From positions 124,001 to 188,000 of the forward strand of contig JAGFNK010000040.1 in the NCBI GenBank assembly GCA_025769875.1: DNA of 64,000 nt. The letters are read 5' to 3'. This document shows, piece after piece, positions 46,263 to 57,479 of the stretch (positions are counted from its first letter, which is position 1; every line of letters begins with the position of its first letter). Made by a program: the position numbers and the translations under genes. This DNA is from Russula earlei. Its lineage: Eukaryota; Basidiomycota; Agaricomycetes; Russulales; Russulaceae. The notes beneath the pieces were generated by a model, which did no database searches, was not told the DNA's origin, and saw only the letters and a list, made by a program, of their open reading frames with translations.

Positions 46263-47942
46263 CTAGGTTCGTGGCCGAGGCCTTCTTGGTCTTCTGGGGT
46301 GGTGCTGGTGGCGAGGTGTTGCGACGGTGCTGCGATGCTGGTGTCGCGCGAAACTGAGACTGATGCGGCGGGCGCGGAGACTGAAGGCTGAGGGTGAGAC
46401 CAAGGAGGCGGCGGCGGACAGAGCTGGTGCGACGGCGGAGGCGGACGGAGCGGAGGCGACGACTGAGGGCGACGCAGGGGCGACGGCAGCTGTGGCTGAC
46501 AAGGGCGTGGCGGCGGTGGCTAGTGAGACAGTGGTGGAGGCGGCGGCGTGTGGCGCTAAGACGTCGGTGGCTGAGGCTGAGGCTACGGGGGCGGCTGACG
46601 AGACTAAGGCTGCTGGCAAGGCTAAGAGCACGGCGGCGGCGGCTGACTGATCTAAAGCTGGGGCGACGGTGACGGCTGGCAAAACTGGGGGCGCGGTGGC
46701 GGCGGCTGAGACTGAGAGGGCTGAGGCGACTGAGGGCGTGGGTGCGGCAGAGCGCGAGACGAGAGCTGGGGCGGTGGGCGGAACTGGGAGTGCAGAGGCT
46801 GAGGGCGTGGCGGCGACGGATGCTTGTGCTCCAGCGTCGGTGGCTGACGGACCGGAGGTGATGACGGAGGGCGCGGCGGCAGGGGGCGAGACGTTGACGG
46901 GCGAGGCTAGGATGGAGGCGGGCGGGGCGGAGATGGCAACTGAGGGCGTGGGGGCGGACGAGACTGGGGCGGAGACGGCAACTGAGGGCGCGTGGGCGGA
47001 CGAGACTGGGGCGGAGACGGTGGCGTGTGGCACTAAGACGTCAGTAGGTGAGGCTGAGGTGACGGGGGCGGCAGGGCGCGAGACAGGGGCAGTGGGCGAT
47101 ACTGAGACGACTGGGGCGACGGCGACGGCGGCTGTAGAGGCTGCGGCTGGGAGCATTGGGGCGGGCGGCGCTAAGACGTCGGCGGGCGTGAGGGCGACGG
47201 GCTGGCAGTTCTCCTGTTCCGGGGTTTCGAATGCGAAGTCGCGTCGGGGGTCTTGCCTGAGAGAGTGGGGACCGCGTTCCCACCTAATGTCACAGGGAGG
47301 CTGAGAGAAGATCTTGACTAGTGTGTCGAACGTCTCCCGGAATTCGACAAATTGCCCTCGCTGTTCGTTCATGCGCCAAGGACCGAGGCGTCGGGAGACC
47401 ATTTTGCGGTCGTCCGGGTGAAGTCCGAGCCAGAATGCCCGGTCGCGTTCGTCATAGGAAAGGCAGCGTGCACTCACTAGGGGCTCGCATATCTCCTGGA
47501 AGCTCCGGCCGTAGTCCGATACGTCTCTTCGGTCACGCATCTGAAGCCTTGACGAGGTGGCAATGAGGTCCTCTAGCTCCTGTTGGAGGTACCGGAGCTG
47601 GGTCGGCGTGATAATGGAAGCGTCGCGCGGCGAAGGCGGATGGTGGGAGGAGGGGAGTGCGACTGGTGTGGGAGCTGTGGGTGTAGCCGGGTAGCTGAAG
47701 ACTTGAGCGTTGTTGGCGGCGAGCCAGGCGTCGACGGCGTCCTTCAGTCCACGTCCGTTGCTGCTGATGGGGATGGGTTGCCTGTTTGGAAGGTGGAGGC
47801 GACTGTTGATGATAACAATGCGGCCGGTGTAGCAGTACTCCTCGGCAATCGTGCACCATCGCACTCCATGGCCGGGTTGGGCACAGAAGGGGCAGCCGTT
47901 GGGCCTCGACGCTTGGCGGAAATAGGTGGAGACGTCGGACAT
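46263..47942 (-). CDS. Gag-like protein with zinc knuckle (gag-only element)
   Basis: A single 559-codon ORF starting with ATG at 47942. Residues about 17-30 form a zinc knuckle, CPFCAQPGHGVRWC (C-x2-C-x4-H-x4-C), which in this family binds RNA. Residues 54-75 include RQPIPISSNGRGLKDAVDAW, common in Agaricomycete retroelement gags. A capsid-like helical region follows (about 110-250: LRYLQQELEDLIATSSR, FWLGLHPDDRKMVSRRLGPW, FRETFDTLVKIFSQ). The remaining 300 residues are Ala/Pro/Ser/Val-rich and end in a basic patch (PRRPRRPRPRT). The knuckle stands at the N-terminus instead of the usual C-terminal position. It is intact, GC-rich and probably expressed from the LTR at 48,591. That it is a retroelement gag is inferred from the knuckle, the LTR context and the decayed copies in A1 and A2. 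Confidence 0.82.
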   Translation of the reverse strand: MSDVSTYFRQASRPNGCPFCAQPGHGVRWCTIAEEYCYTGRIVIINSRLHLPNRQPIPISSNGRGLKDAVDAWLAANNAQVFSYPATPTAPTPVALPSSHHPPSPRDASIITPTQLRYLQQELEDLIATSSRLQMRDRRDVSDYGRSFQEICEPLVSARCLSYDERDRAFWLGLHPDDRKMVSRRLGPWRMNEQRGQFVEFRETFDTLVKIFSQPPCDIRWERGPHSLRQDPRRDFAFETPEQENCQPVALTPADVLAPPAPMLPAAASTAAVAVAPVVSVSPTAPVSRPAAPVTSASPTDVLVPHATVSAPVSSAHAPSVAVSAPVSSAPTPSVAISAPPASILASPVNVSPPAAAPSVITSGPSATDAGAQASVAATPSASALPVPPTAPALVSRSAAPTPSVASALSVSAAATAPPVLPAVTVAPALDQSAAAAVLLALPAALVSSAAPVASASATDVLAPHAAASTTVSLATAATPLSATAAVAPASPSVVASAPSASAVAPALSAAASLVSPSAFSLRARRISLSFARHQHRSTVATPRHQHHPRRPRRPRPRT

Positions 47943-48590
47943 GGTGCGTTGGTGCTGCGGCGGGCAGTACTAGCTATCAAGGAAGCGTGTGGACGATGAA
48001 GCGGCGCGCGTGGACGTGATGGTGAAGGCGGCGGCAGCTGCAGGCGATAAAGACGAGACGGAGGCAGGTGTGGAGGAGTGAAACAACAGCGCGCGGGGCT
48101 GCGATGGCGGTGGACGATAATGCAAGGTGTGCGTGTGCGGATGCGGTCGGTACTTGGTGCGGTGCTGATGTGGGTGTGGGCGCTCGGACTTGGGCGTGCT
48201 GCTGAACTGAAACTTGGGCTGGCGGCTGAAATGGGACTCGGGCTGGCGCTGGTGCTGGTGCTGGTGCTGGTGCTTGGGCGTACTGCTGGACTGGTGCTTG
48301 GTACGGCGCGTGGTGATGGCGTGGGATGCACTGTAAGAGTTCGTAGATGGAGAGCGGGCGTGGGTGCGGAACGCGAGGAGCTAGGAGCGAGGGGCCTGAG
48401 GACGGGGCAGTAAGCTTGAGTCTCGATGTGAGGGCACGGGTTTGCAATGGGCTGGAGGAAGTGGCTTGGACTCGCGCGCGGGAACTTGCTCGTGAGGGGC
48501 GAGGGTTGCAGGGGGCAACCTGGAGCCAAGGGTTTGAAAGGGATCTTGAGAACACTTGGATCTTCAGTCAGCCTCACTGGGGCAGCCAGT

Positions 48591-49298
48591 TGTAGCGCGT
48601 CCGGTGACGTGCGAGTGAGATCGTAAGGCTGACCGGTCCAAGCAGAAAGAGTAGAGGAGGGGGGGAGAGGAGGAACAAGTGGTCGCGCGCAGTCGTTCTG
48701 GTTCAGGCAGAGGTGGACAGATGAGGGGGAAAAGATTCTGATTCCACTGGACTTCTCTTTTTTTACTACAAGGTAGCTAGGTGTTTTATATACAAGAAGG
48801 GGAGTAGTAAGAGGGGGCATGTAATGAAAGGAAATGAGATGATGAAAGGAAGTAGAGTCTTGAAAGGCAATCGAGACCGGGCGAGGCGGTCTAGGCGATC
48901 GTGAAAGGCTCGACGCGGAAACGCGTCGCGTGTGCCGGAGCGTGGGGTGCGTGCGCGTATGGCGATGGGTGGGCGATGCGGTCGTCCGGGTCTTGACGTC
49001 GGGTGTGAGGTGGTAGGCGTGCTCGTGAGGTCGGTGCGTGGTCGGTGGCAAGGGCTGCAATGCAGGTCGGTGGCGGACAGCCTGGCACGCAATCGTGTCT
49101 TGTGAGCGTTTGGCATACGCGTGGTTGGTAGAAAGGGCTTGAAGTTGGGCACAAGAGAGGTCGCGGGTGCGTGCGTGTGTGTGTGCAGCTGTTGGCAAGG
49201 GATGAAAGCGAGCTGAGGCAAGGGAGAGGATAGGCGTCATGTCGTGTCGCGTCACGTTTCCGCACGTGATTTCGTGGCCAGCCATAATCCTCCTTACA
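48591..49298 (-). repeat. 5' LTR of the gag-only element
   Basis: 708 bp, differing from the other LTR by about six substitutions or small indels (for example GAGCGTTTGG versus GAGCATTTGG). It contains the minus-strand TATA segment near 48,790 that would drive gag. Confidence 0.9.
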
Positions 49299-49302
49299 GC
49301 GG

Positions 49303-49440
49303 CCAGCCACTCATCACCCCTCTCGCCTCTCGATTCTGACCATCCTTCTTGTATTTCACAGACAGAGAGGAGTGGGTTGCAAAGAGGGGTCCTATTCTGA
49401 ACTCTTTCTACTACAGAGTAGCTAGGGTGTTTTTATATAC
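49303..49440 (-). repeat. S-type LTR fragment inside A2
   Basis: It carries the TTTTTATATACAGGAG (TATA on minus) and CTACTACAGAGTAGC segments and then passes abruptly into gag-tail sequence. Confidence 0.6.
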
Positions 49441-49859
49441 AGGAGTTGTCTCCATTGGAGGTGGTGGCAGGAGGCATGGACGAGGAGTGAAGGCATAGGT
49501 GGTGAGCGTGAGTTCATAGATAGAGACATAGGTGGCGAGGACTTGAGAAAGAGGATGTGTGGGGCAGCTTGCATGGGGGTGGGATCTGTCATCTTGCGGC
49601 AGTGGTGGCGGGGTTGTCTCCACTGCAGGTGTTGGCAGCAGACATGGGCGAGAGCGCGCAAACGGATGGGGAGGCGATGTGGGAGGTGGCGTGCGGTGTG
49701 CTGTTAGCATCGGCGGCGTGGTGGCAGCTTCTGCTCCTGTTGTGGCATGTTGTGGCTAAGTTTGTGGCCGAGGCCTTCTTGGTCTTCTGGGGTGGTGCTG
49801 GTGGCGAGGGGTTGCGACGGTGCGGTGGTGCTGGTGTCGCACAAAACTACTAAAGTGGC

Positions 49860-51214
49860 AGCTGAGACTGAGAAGACTGAGGCTGAGACTGAGAAGGTGG
49901 CGGCGGACTGAGCTGGTGTGACAGTGGAGGTGGATGGGGTGGAGGCGATGACACAGGGGCAACGGTGGCTGTGGCTGACAAGGGCATGGCAGCGGTGGCT
50001 TGTGAGATGGTGGTGGAGGCGGCAGCGTGTGGCGCTAAGATGTCAGTGGCTGAGGCTGAGGCTATGGTGGTGGCTGACGAGACTAAGGCGGCTGGCAAGG
50101 CTAAGAGTGCGGTGGCGGTGGTTGACTGATCTGAAGCTGGGGTGATGGAGATGGCTGGCAAAACTAGGGGCACGGTGGTGGTGGCTGAGTCTGAGAAGGC
50201 TGAGGCTGAGGGCAGGGTGGAGACGGCGGTGGCTGGCGATGCTGGTGCTATGACAGACTGGGCTGAACTGACGAGTATGGGCAAGACTAAGACAGAGACT
50301 GATGCGAAGTCGGCGGCTGGCATGACTGAGGCTACTGTGGTGACGGACAAGGCAACGGACAAGACTGAGGGTGACAAGACAACTGAGGGTGCGGGAGTGG
50401 ATGAGACGAAGGTGGGGGTGGCAGACAAGGCTGCAAGGGCTGAAGTGGTGGGTGGCGCTAAAATGTTGGTGGGTGAGGTTGAGATGGTGGTTGTGCATGG
50501 AGCTGAGACAGTGGCCATAGCAGGCAACACTGAGGGCACAGGAGCTGGTTGGGCAAAGACGGGGACAGTGGCGATAGGCGATGTCACGGCTGAGGCTACG
50601 GTGGTGGGGACAGACAAGGTGGCGACGATGGCAAATGTGGGCGATGCTGGGATGGCGAGGGCAGGTGGAGCCGAGGCGATGATGGCTGGCAAGTTGAGGA
50701 TGGCAGCGGTGAACGAGATGACGGAAACGGCGGACAAGGTGGGAACCGCAGGGACGATGGGCAAGGCAGGCGAGGCAGAGGTGATGGTGCATGATGTAGG
50801 GACGGAGGCTGGAGCGGGCATGGGCACAGGGTATGTGTAGTTGTCTTCATCTTTGTCTGCAGAGCAGAATTGGCATTCCCGCTGAATGTCACAGGGAAGC
50901 TGAGAGAATATCTTGACTACTGTGTCAAATACTTCTTGGAAATCGACAAAGTGCCTCTGCTGTTTGTTCAGGCGCCAGGGGTCGAGACGTTGGGAGACCA
51001 TCCGGCGGTTGTCCAGGTGGAGTCTGAGCCAGAATGACTTGTCGCAATCTTCGTAGCACAGGCGGCATGCATGGACGAGGGGACTGCAGATTGCCCTGAA
51101 ACTCTGGTAGTATTTGTCTACATCTTCCTGGTCACACATGTGGAGTCTTGACGAGGAGGCAATAAGGTCCTCCAGATCCCACTTGAGCTTGAGGTATTCT
51201 AACTGAGTCGGCAT
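49860..51214 (-). pseudogene. Decayed gag-like gene inside A2
   Basis: A frame starting at MPTQLEYLKLKWDLEDLIAS, then DKYYQSFRAICSPLVHA and FVDFQEVFDTVVKIFSQLPC, collinear with the intact gag but without the zinc-knuckle N-terminus. The Ala/Pro tail is long and largely open in frame. It is CpG-depleted relative to the intact copy. The last part (toward 49,860) shifts out of the original frame. Confidence 0.75.
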
Positions 51215-51787
51215 GCTGAAGGAGTGCGGCACGTGGTGAAGACAGATGGCAGGTTGATGCAGGCAGTGTGACTGGTGTGGCTGCAACTGTGGGTGTGGAG
51301 GGCCAAATGCGAGTTGGAAGGGAGCAGTGCGACTGATGCAGCTGAGACAGCGGGTGTGGTGGGAATGAGTGCAAAGGATGGTCAGAATGGAGAGGTGAGA
51401 GGGGCAATGAGTGGCTGGCCATCACTCCGATCACACTGAGAACAATGTTGCACACCACAACACTTGAGTCAAAAACACCATGGGGCTGCCTCAAGACAGC
51501 CCATGGGTACAACATGAGGGAAAAATAATAGATATAGACCATGATTTTGAGTTGTAATTCATCTAATACACATTTGGAGGTGGCTTGAGTCCAGCTCCAC
51601 CAATTCTCACTCAAATCTCATGAAAACAATGGGGCTGCCTAGCCCTCATTCAGGCAATTCAGGGACAATAACTTTCATATGAATTGAAGCTGTTTTGAGG
51701 GAGATATTCATCCCGCATGTTTGAGGGGGTTTCTGCGCTGATTTGGGTGGAATTCAAGCTCCGCCAAGTGCGCTGAAAATGGCAATA

Positions 51788-52822
51788 ATTCAGGAATTAG
51801 TGGTAATGGATATGCGTCCTTGATAGTTGCTGCATTCAGGGCTCTGTAATCTTGTACTGGTCATAGATTTCCTCCTTTTATTTCTACAAAGAAGAATGGA
51901 CTGTCAATAGCTGCCTTTGATGGTCGGATAGTGCCTCTCTTCAAATGTTTATCTAGATATTCCTTTAGGGCTTGCAATTCCTTGGGAGTAAGTCAATAAA
52001 TGCCACAATTGTGTTGAGTGGCTCCTGGTTCAGATTGATTGCATGGTCCCATGGTTGGTGGGCAGGAAGGTGTTGGGAGGCATGTTCATCAAACACCCTT
52101 CGCCATTTCAGGAATTGGGGGGGAATGAGTTCATCTAGTGTCTTCTGTGGTGTTTCAGATGTTGCTAACTTGGTAGACATTGTCGACTTTGCTCGTATGC
52201 TAATTGTTGCTGTTCTAAAGGCATTGTAGATTTGTTCATCAACACATGGGTTCAATAAGCCTTCGGTATCTGGGAAGATTAGTGCAGCAATGTCTGTGAA
52301 CTTGGGTTCTTCTTCCTCAGGGAAGGTAAGCACTTGTATTTGGTAATTCTGTGTTCTATATGCAGATGCAATGGTTATACTTGGGTGCATGGTGAGGCAG
52401 GTTTGGGGGCAGTTCCTCAGTGTGATTGTATCCTTTGCCCAATCAATATCTGGGTTATGGTGTCATAGCCAGTCTGTTCCTAGGATGATGTCGTGATCTC
52501 CAATGTTAGTGATAAGGAATTCTGCTTGTTTGTCATGAGTAGCGCCTGTGTGTGCTTGAATGCAAAGTCTTTGGATGGTACTAGAATGTATTAGTCCATG
52601 GTATTCTGTGTTCCATCCACATTTTGTGCTGGCAAGGGTTTGGTCATAGTTCGGAGGTGCAGATGGTGTCTTTGTGCAAATCGCTCATGGATTATCATTC
52701 CTTCTGCCCCACTATCAAGTAGGGCTCTTGCACCAATTTCTTTGCTGCTTGTCTTCCCCACAAGAGTAAATTTTAAGGCAATGGATGGGGAGCAAATATT
52801 CCTGGTAAAAACGTTGGGGTAG
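51788..52822 (-). pseudogene. Gypsy protease and N-terminal RT remnant
   Basis: The upstream end reads KEIGARALLDSGAEGMIIHE, with the DSGA aspartic-protease active site. Several stops follow, then LDELIPPQFLKWRRVFDEHA and QPWDHAINL, the usual start of a fungal Gypsy RT domain, then LTPKELQALKEYLDKHLKRG, SPFFFVEIKGG and PVQDYRALN. TGA stops at 51995-51993 and 51863-51861 replace expected Arg codons. Confidence 0.88.
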
Positions 52823-53650
52823 TGTTACGAACCAAGGCCAGGTCCTGGCTGTAGATTGTCCTATTTCACTCAAGAGAGACCTCTCTCACTTTGCATTACT
52901 GACTCCCTTCCATTTTCTGGGCTATCCCTCCTGCGGTACAAGATATTGCTATTGCAAAGGCACTATAACACGACCAGGCACCCGTTTCCTAATCGGGTAA
53001 TCATCGCGTGGCAGCCACATGGCCACCCAACCACCAAGGACCCGAAACAGTGGCACAAACTCTTAGAAACTGTTGCATAAATCATCTGACATCATCAAGG
53101 CTCCAATGACATCATGGCTGACTGAGCGACTCCACAGTGACCTCATAGGCTCACTAAGCGCTCCACAGTGACATCATAATGATGTCATCGCTCCACAATG
53201 ATCAGTAATACGCTCAGTAAGCCTGAAACTTGACACAAGCAAGTTTATGCCTCTGTAGTCCTATTGGATGGTACCAAAGAGTCTAGAATAGTCCCAGTTC
53301 TTTGTAATCGACCCTGTACACTGTATATAAGCCCCAATGAAGCATGGCAGTCGTCAGACTGTCCATTTGTGATACTCTCATACTCCTGGGTACTCCCCTG
53401 CGACCGCTCAGTTTAAAGTCTACTCTCGTCTTCAAGGTACTCTTCAACGACCGCCTTGTTTAAAGCCCCTCGCTACACTGGCCTCTAGTCTTCGCCTTTG
53501 TCTCTTGCAACACCTACCAGTCCCCATCTGGTACCTCCTCGTCATTTGGCTCGTCCTCCTGTTCACCGCTGCCTTCGCCGCGTACCATCTGTTCCGACCC
53601 TTGCCCACCTGCTCCTGAGTCCTTAGTGATCAGCAGTACGTGTCTTGACA
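52823..53650 (+). mobile_element. Solo G-family LTR (G5)
   Basis: 828 bp from TGTTACGAACC to GTGTCTTGACA, with the exact duplication GGTAG (52818-52822 and 53651-53655). It is inserted in the protease region of the Gypsy element of the same family; removing it joins INYL to PNVFTRN. Confidence 0.93.
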
Positions 53651-53749
53651 GGTAGTTGATTTCTCTTTGTATCGTACTGATTTGGACCATGTCCCTTCTT
53701 GGTGTGGAAGGGGGCCCAATTAAAAATCCATAGGAGCAGATCTTGGGTG

Positions 53750-54573
53750 TGTCAAGACACATACTGCTGATCACTAAGGACTCAGGAGCAGGTGGGCAAG
53801 GGTCAGAACAGACAGTATGCAGCATAGGCAGCGTTGAACAAGAGGACGAGCCAAATGACTAGAATATACCAGATGGGGACTGGTACATGTAACTGGAGGC
53901 AGAGGCGAAGGTTAGAAGCCAGTGCAACGAGGGGGCTTTAGACAAGGCGGTTGTAGAAGAGTACCTTAGAGGTGAGGGAAGTCTTTAAACTGAGCAGTTG
54001 TGGGGGAGTACCCAGGAAGATGAGAGTATCACAAATGGACAGTCTGACGACTGCCATGCTACATTGGGGCTTATATACAGTGTACAGGGTCAATTACAAA
54101 GAACTGGGACTATTCTAGACTCTTTGGTACCATCCAATAGGACTACAGAGGCATAAACTTGCTTGTGTCAAGTTTCAGGCTTACTGAGCGCATTACTGAT
54201 CATTGTGGAGTGATTACATCATTATGATGTCACTGTGGAGCGCTTAGTGAGCCTATGAGGTCACTGTGGAGTCGCTCAGTCAGCCATGATGTCATTGGAG
54301 CCTTGATGATGTCAGATGAGTTATGCAACAGCTTCTAAGAGTTTGTGCCGCTGTTTTGGGTTCTTGGTGGCTGGGTGACCATGTGGCTGCCACGCGATGA
54401 TTACCCGATTAGGAAATGGGTGCATGGTCGTGTTATAGTGTCTTTGCAATAGCGATATCTTGTACCACAGGAGGGATAGCCCAGAAAACGGAAGGGAGTT
54501 GGCAATGCAAAGTGAGACTCTCTTGAGTGAAATAGGACAATCTACGGCCAGGACCTGGCCTTGGTTCATAACA
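53750..54573 (-). mobile_element. Solo G-family LTR (G6)
   Basis: 824 bp from TGTCAAGACACAT to GGTTCATAACA. The flanking 5-mers GGGTG and GGATG differ at one base. It separates the gag end (SILHP) from PKICSYG. Confidence 0.85.
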
Positions 54574-55430
54574 GGATGGAGGATCGAGTCCGCAAGTGTT
54601 TCTCTCCAAGTTGTCAATGATGCAATAGGAACAGGTTCTTCTTGTGTAGGTTCCATGTTTTCATCCTGGATAGTAGTAGCTCTGACTGTTTGGGGGTGGG
54701 AGTTCTGTTTTTGATGTCCTTGGGCTGCTTTCTTTGCTCTACATTGGTTTGCCATATGGTTCTTCTTTCCACAGTAACAACAGAGGTTATTCTTGCATTG
54801 AAACTCTTTCTCTGCATCTGTGAGGGGTTTCCTTTCACTTCTGGATTCCCAGGATCGTTTGTTAGGTTCTCCTTGGTACAAGTTAATTTCTAGTGGATTT
54901 TCCAATCCTTGAGTGTTTAATCCTCAGGCATGCACAGAGTGCCCTCCTTGAAAGGCCATGGAATTGTACAGGTGGAATAGGTTGTCAAATTCTCTTGCTG
55001 CTTTGACAAGAGCTGCAAGGGTAGTTGGTGTCAGTGTGATTCCCAGTATCTTCTGATGTAGGGCTGGGTTCATGTTCTTCTATGGTAATTTTCCTTGATA
55101 ATAGGTGTGCATGGTGTTAGCGGAGGCCAATTCTGCTTCTGAAGGGATGAAATGATTGGCAAAAGCTTTCTTGAAGTCGTCCCATGATCCATAGTCTGCT
55201 ACTGTATGAGCCATAGCTTTAGTGGTCTGTTCTCTCACCCATGCTCTGGCAGGTGTTCCTACTTTAAAGTGGGTTAGTGCAGCAGCAACTTTTTTGCTTT
55301 CACCTGTAAAGGAGTTGCCATTGATGTAGTAATAATTGGCTAAGGCTGCCAAAAAGGCTTCTGCATTATCAGCCTTTCCATCAAAGGGTTCTGGTGCAGT
55401 CCCTACAAGGCATGGGTTGCTTGACATGAT
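54574..55430 (-). pseudogene. Gypsy gag remnant (capsid and zinc knuckle)
   Basis: The capsid part reads PEPFDGKADNAEAFLAALAN, VAAALTHFKVGTPARAWVRE and GSWDDFKKAFANHFIPSE. A stop at 55080, where Gln is expected, then NPALHQKILGITLTP, a TGA at 54926-54924 where Arg is expected, then LCCYCGKKNHMANQC (C-x2-C-x4-H-x4-C zinc knuckle). This layout is the usual Ty3/Gypsy gag. Confidence 0.88.
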
Positions 55431-57350
55431 GGGATTTTGAGTTGCTGCAGTTGTAACAATAGGTGGGGCTGAGCCTTGTAATTGGATCCTAGTTGGAGTG
55501 AGTGCTCAAGGGATTGCTTGTGGTGCATTGCTAACTGTATGAGGAGTGGGTTGTTGAGTATTTCGTCAGGTGGAAGGTCCTGGAGTGGTGCTTCAAACAC
55601 TTGGTGTGGTTCTTAGGATAGCAGTAACTTCTTGTGTTGCTCTGGCAGTAAAATTGACTTCTCGGTTGTTGTAGTAAACCCAATGTTTTCTAGAGCAACT
55701 CCACTTGACTGGTTTGTCTAGGAAGAGACCTGTGTAGTTGTAGGGGTTGAATTCTTGGACGTTTTCTGCTCCAGGAGCTGCTGCCTTGAGTTGAGCAGTG
55801 GTGACTTCATCGTTATCGTCTTCATATAACCAAGTTTCTGAAAGATTTCTGTGATTGATCCTGCAAATCTTCCTCAGTAACAGTGGTCTTGGGTGTCATA
55901 GCTGAGGTTTTCAAATAAGAGTGGAATTAGGTTTTCTTTGTCGTCAGTAATGTCTCGTCTAGTGCTCATAAGTTTAGATGACGGTTATAGTCCAATGACC
56001 ATTGTTCCAAGGATATGCTATGGTGTAGGCTGGTTTCAGTCGAATGGTGTCGGGTCTTCCTTGGTGTTTTCTTCAAATTCTGCTGGTGAGATAGCAAAGT
56101 CATTTATCTCTCTGGTGGGGTGTTGATACACTACAAAGTGTGTAGTTCTTAAATGCCAAGCTTGTGTACAATAGTTCTTGAATTCAAGTAGTTCCCGCTT
56201 TGATTGTGTAGGTAGGTTTAGGGCTAAGAAGATTGTTCTGGTAAATAGGAGTGAAGTTCAGTATTTCTAATGTCGATACTATCAGGTGATTTGACAAATG
56301 GTGATGCAAAGGGATGGGAAGGTATGACAGGTATAGGAATATGACTGGTAAACAAGGGTACATAGGTGTCAGGGGGAGTAGGAGGTAATGGTCTTTCAAC
56401 AAGGAATCCTCTCGCATTGGGGACTGTTTCTCTAGAGGGAGCTTGCTGAGGTGTTGCATGTCTTCTATGTTGAGGAGCCAGTTTTTACTGAAATGGGAGG
56501 TGATAATTGCCTGGTGTCCACAAAGTGATTCTGTCAGGAGTAGGAGGTGTATCTGGTTGATAGTTGCATGTGCAATACTCTGTTTTGCAGTTACACCTTG
56601 TTGTCCATGGATTTGACTCAGTATCTTCTGTACTGGCTGACCAATGTTCTTGGCTGACTGGGACAGTGGTTTGAATTGGTGAGAGGGGTCAAGGGACAAG
56701 ACTTGAGACTTCTAGAATTGCTGGGACTGAGTAGTACACAGGAGGGCCTGTATATGAGGCGTCTGGGCTGGTAATTGCCCAAGGTTGGTTGTAATCTGCG
56801 TCATATAACCAAGAGTTAGTTTCCCAATCAAAGGTGTTGTGTATTCCTGGTACAATAGCAAGTTGGATGTAAGATTGGTTTTCTCTTTGTATCCTGTTGA
56901 GGCATAGGTGGTAGAACTGGACAGTGAGGTGATAGTAGCTGATATATGTCCAAGCTAGGTAAAATAGGTGATACCCTGTCCTTAATGAATTAACGATGAG
57001 ATGGTGATGTGGTTGGATGATCCTGGTCCAAAGGTTCAATTCACTGGAGCGTAGGGATTGATAATCAACTGGTTGTCCTTGGATGTTCTTTGCTTGAGCA
57101 AGTTGCCAGTACAATAATTGTTGTCGTGCTGGTGGTAGGAGTTGACTAAGGGTTTCGAGGTATAATGTGTGTTCATCATGGCTTAGAAGTTGTCCAAATG
57201 GTAAGACTTCAAGGAATTCTTTGACAATAAGGTGGGGGAAGTCTTTGTGGGGTGGTTCTATACCTGGTATGCCATGTAGGTTTGTTAGGGTGGAAACAGG
57301 GAATGCAGTGGAGGCCCAGGTTTGATAGTGATTTAAACTTCAGGTGTGTC
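55431..57350 (-). pseudogene. Degenerate coding-like region upstream of the Gypsy gag
   Basis: Minus-strand frames at 55,403-55,600, 56,184-56,699 and 56,689-57,114 are open and share Ser/Gln/Tyr-rich composition (for example DWETNSWLYDADYNQPW), suggesting a long N-terminal extension or separate ORF of the Gypsy element. No domain is recognised. No 5' LTR is seen at its right end. Confidence 0.4.
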
Positions 57351-57479
57351 TAAAGTAGGCTTCATTCATTGCCAGCATGTGGTTATGTAAGCAAAACATC
57401 CCCACTTTTGCAATGGCTTCGATGCTTGCCACATTATACCTTTTGCTATTCTAAGTCCTGAAGACTATAGATAGGATGC

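Larger units (their letters stand above)
44870..49298 (-). mobile_element. Gag-only LTR retrotransposon, young
   Basis: Two near-identical LTRs (44870-45576 and 48591-49298) flank a 3.0-kb interior. GCGG occurs immediately outside both ends (44866-44869, 49299-49302), and the empty site can be seen in A1 (GAGTCATGGCCAGCC). The interior has one gag ORF and no protease, RT or integrase motif, so mobilisation must depend on another element. It retains abundant CpG, unlike its surroundings. Confidence 0.88.
44503..51785. mobile_element. Long-TIR element type A, copy 2 (A2), with nested LTR retrotransposon
   Basis: It starts TTGCCATTTTCAGCGC and ends GCGCTGAAAATGGCAA, flanked by TA (44501-44502, 51786-51787). 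Removing element and one TA restores Gypsy codons for PEL-INKLQGAQYF. It lies opposite to A1 and contains a second decayed gag (-). The nested gag-only retrotransposon accounts for 4.4 kb; without it A2 is about 2.85 kb. Confidence 0.87.
37048..57350 (-). mobile_element. Internal region of a chromodomain Ty3/Gypsy retrotransposon, heavily interrupted
   Basis: Minus-strand gag, protease, reverse transcriptase, integrase and chromodomain remnants follow one another from right to left. They are interrupted by three TA-flanked long-TIR elements (38,515-41,483; 41,551-44,173; 44,503-51,785) and two solo LTRs (52,823-53,650; 53,750-54,573). The 3' LTR is G3; no 5' LTR is visible and the right edge is indistinct, near the DDE element at about 57,400. 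RNase H and part of the RT connection are missing. Confidence 0.8.

Noticed and set aside
46327..47304. Plus-strand ORFs rich in Ala/Glu/Thr
   Set aside because: They are antisense shadows of the Ala/Pro-rich gag tail on the minus strand.
47744..49285. A 513-codon minus-strand ORF
   Set aside because: It crosses the 5' LTR and overlaps the gag start in another frame; the composition is a by-product of GC-rich sequence.
52823..54573. G5 and G6 as the 5' LTRs of the Gypsy element
   Set aside because: They interrupt protease and gag-end codons, have separate duplications and face opposite ways.
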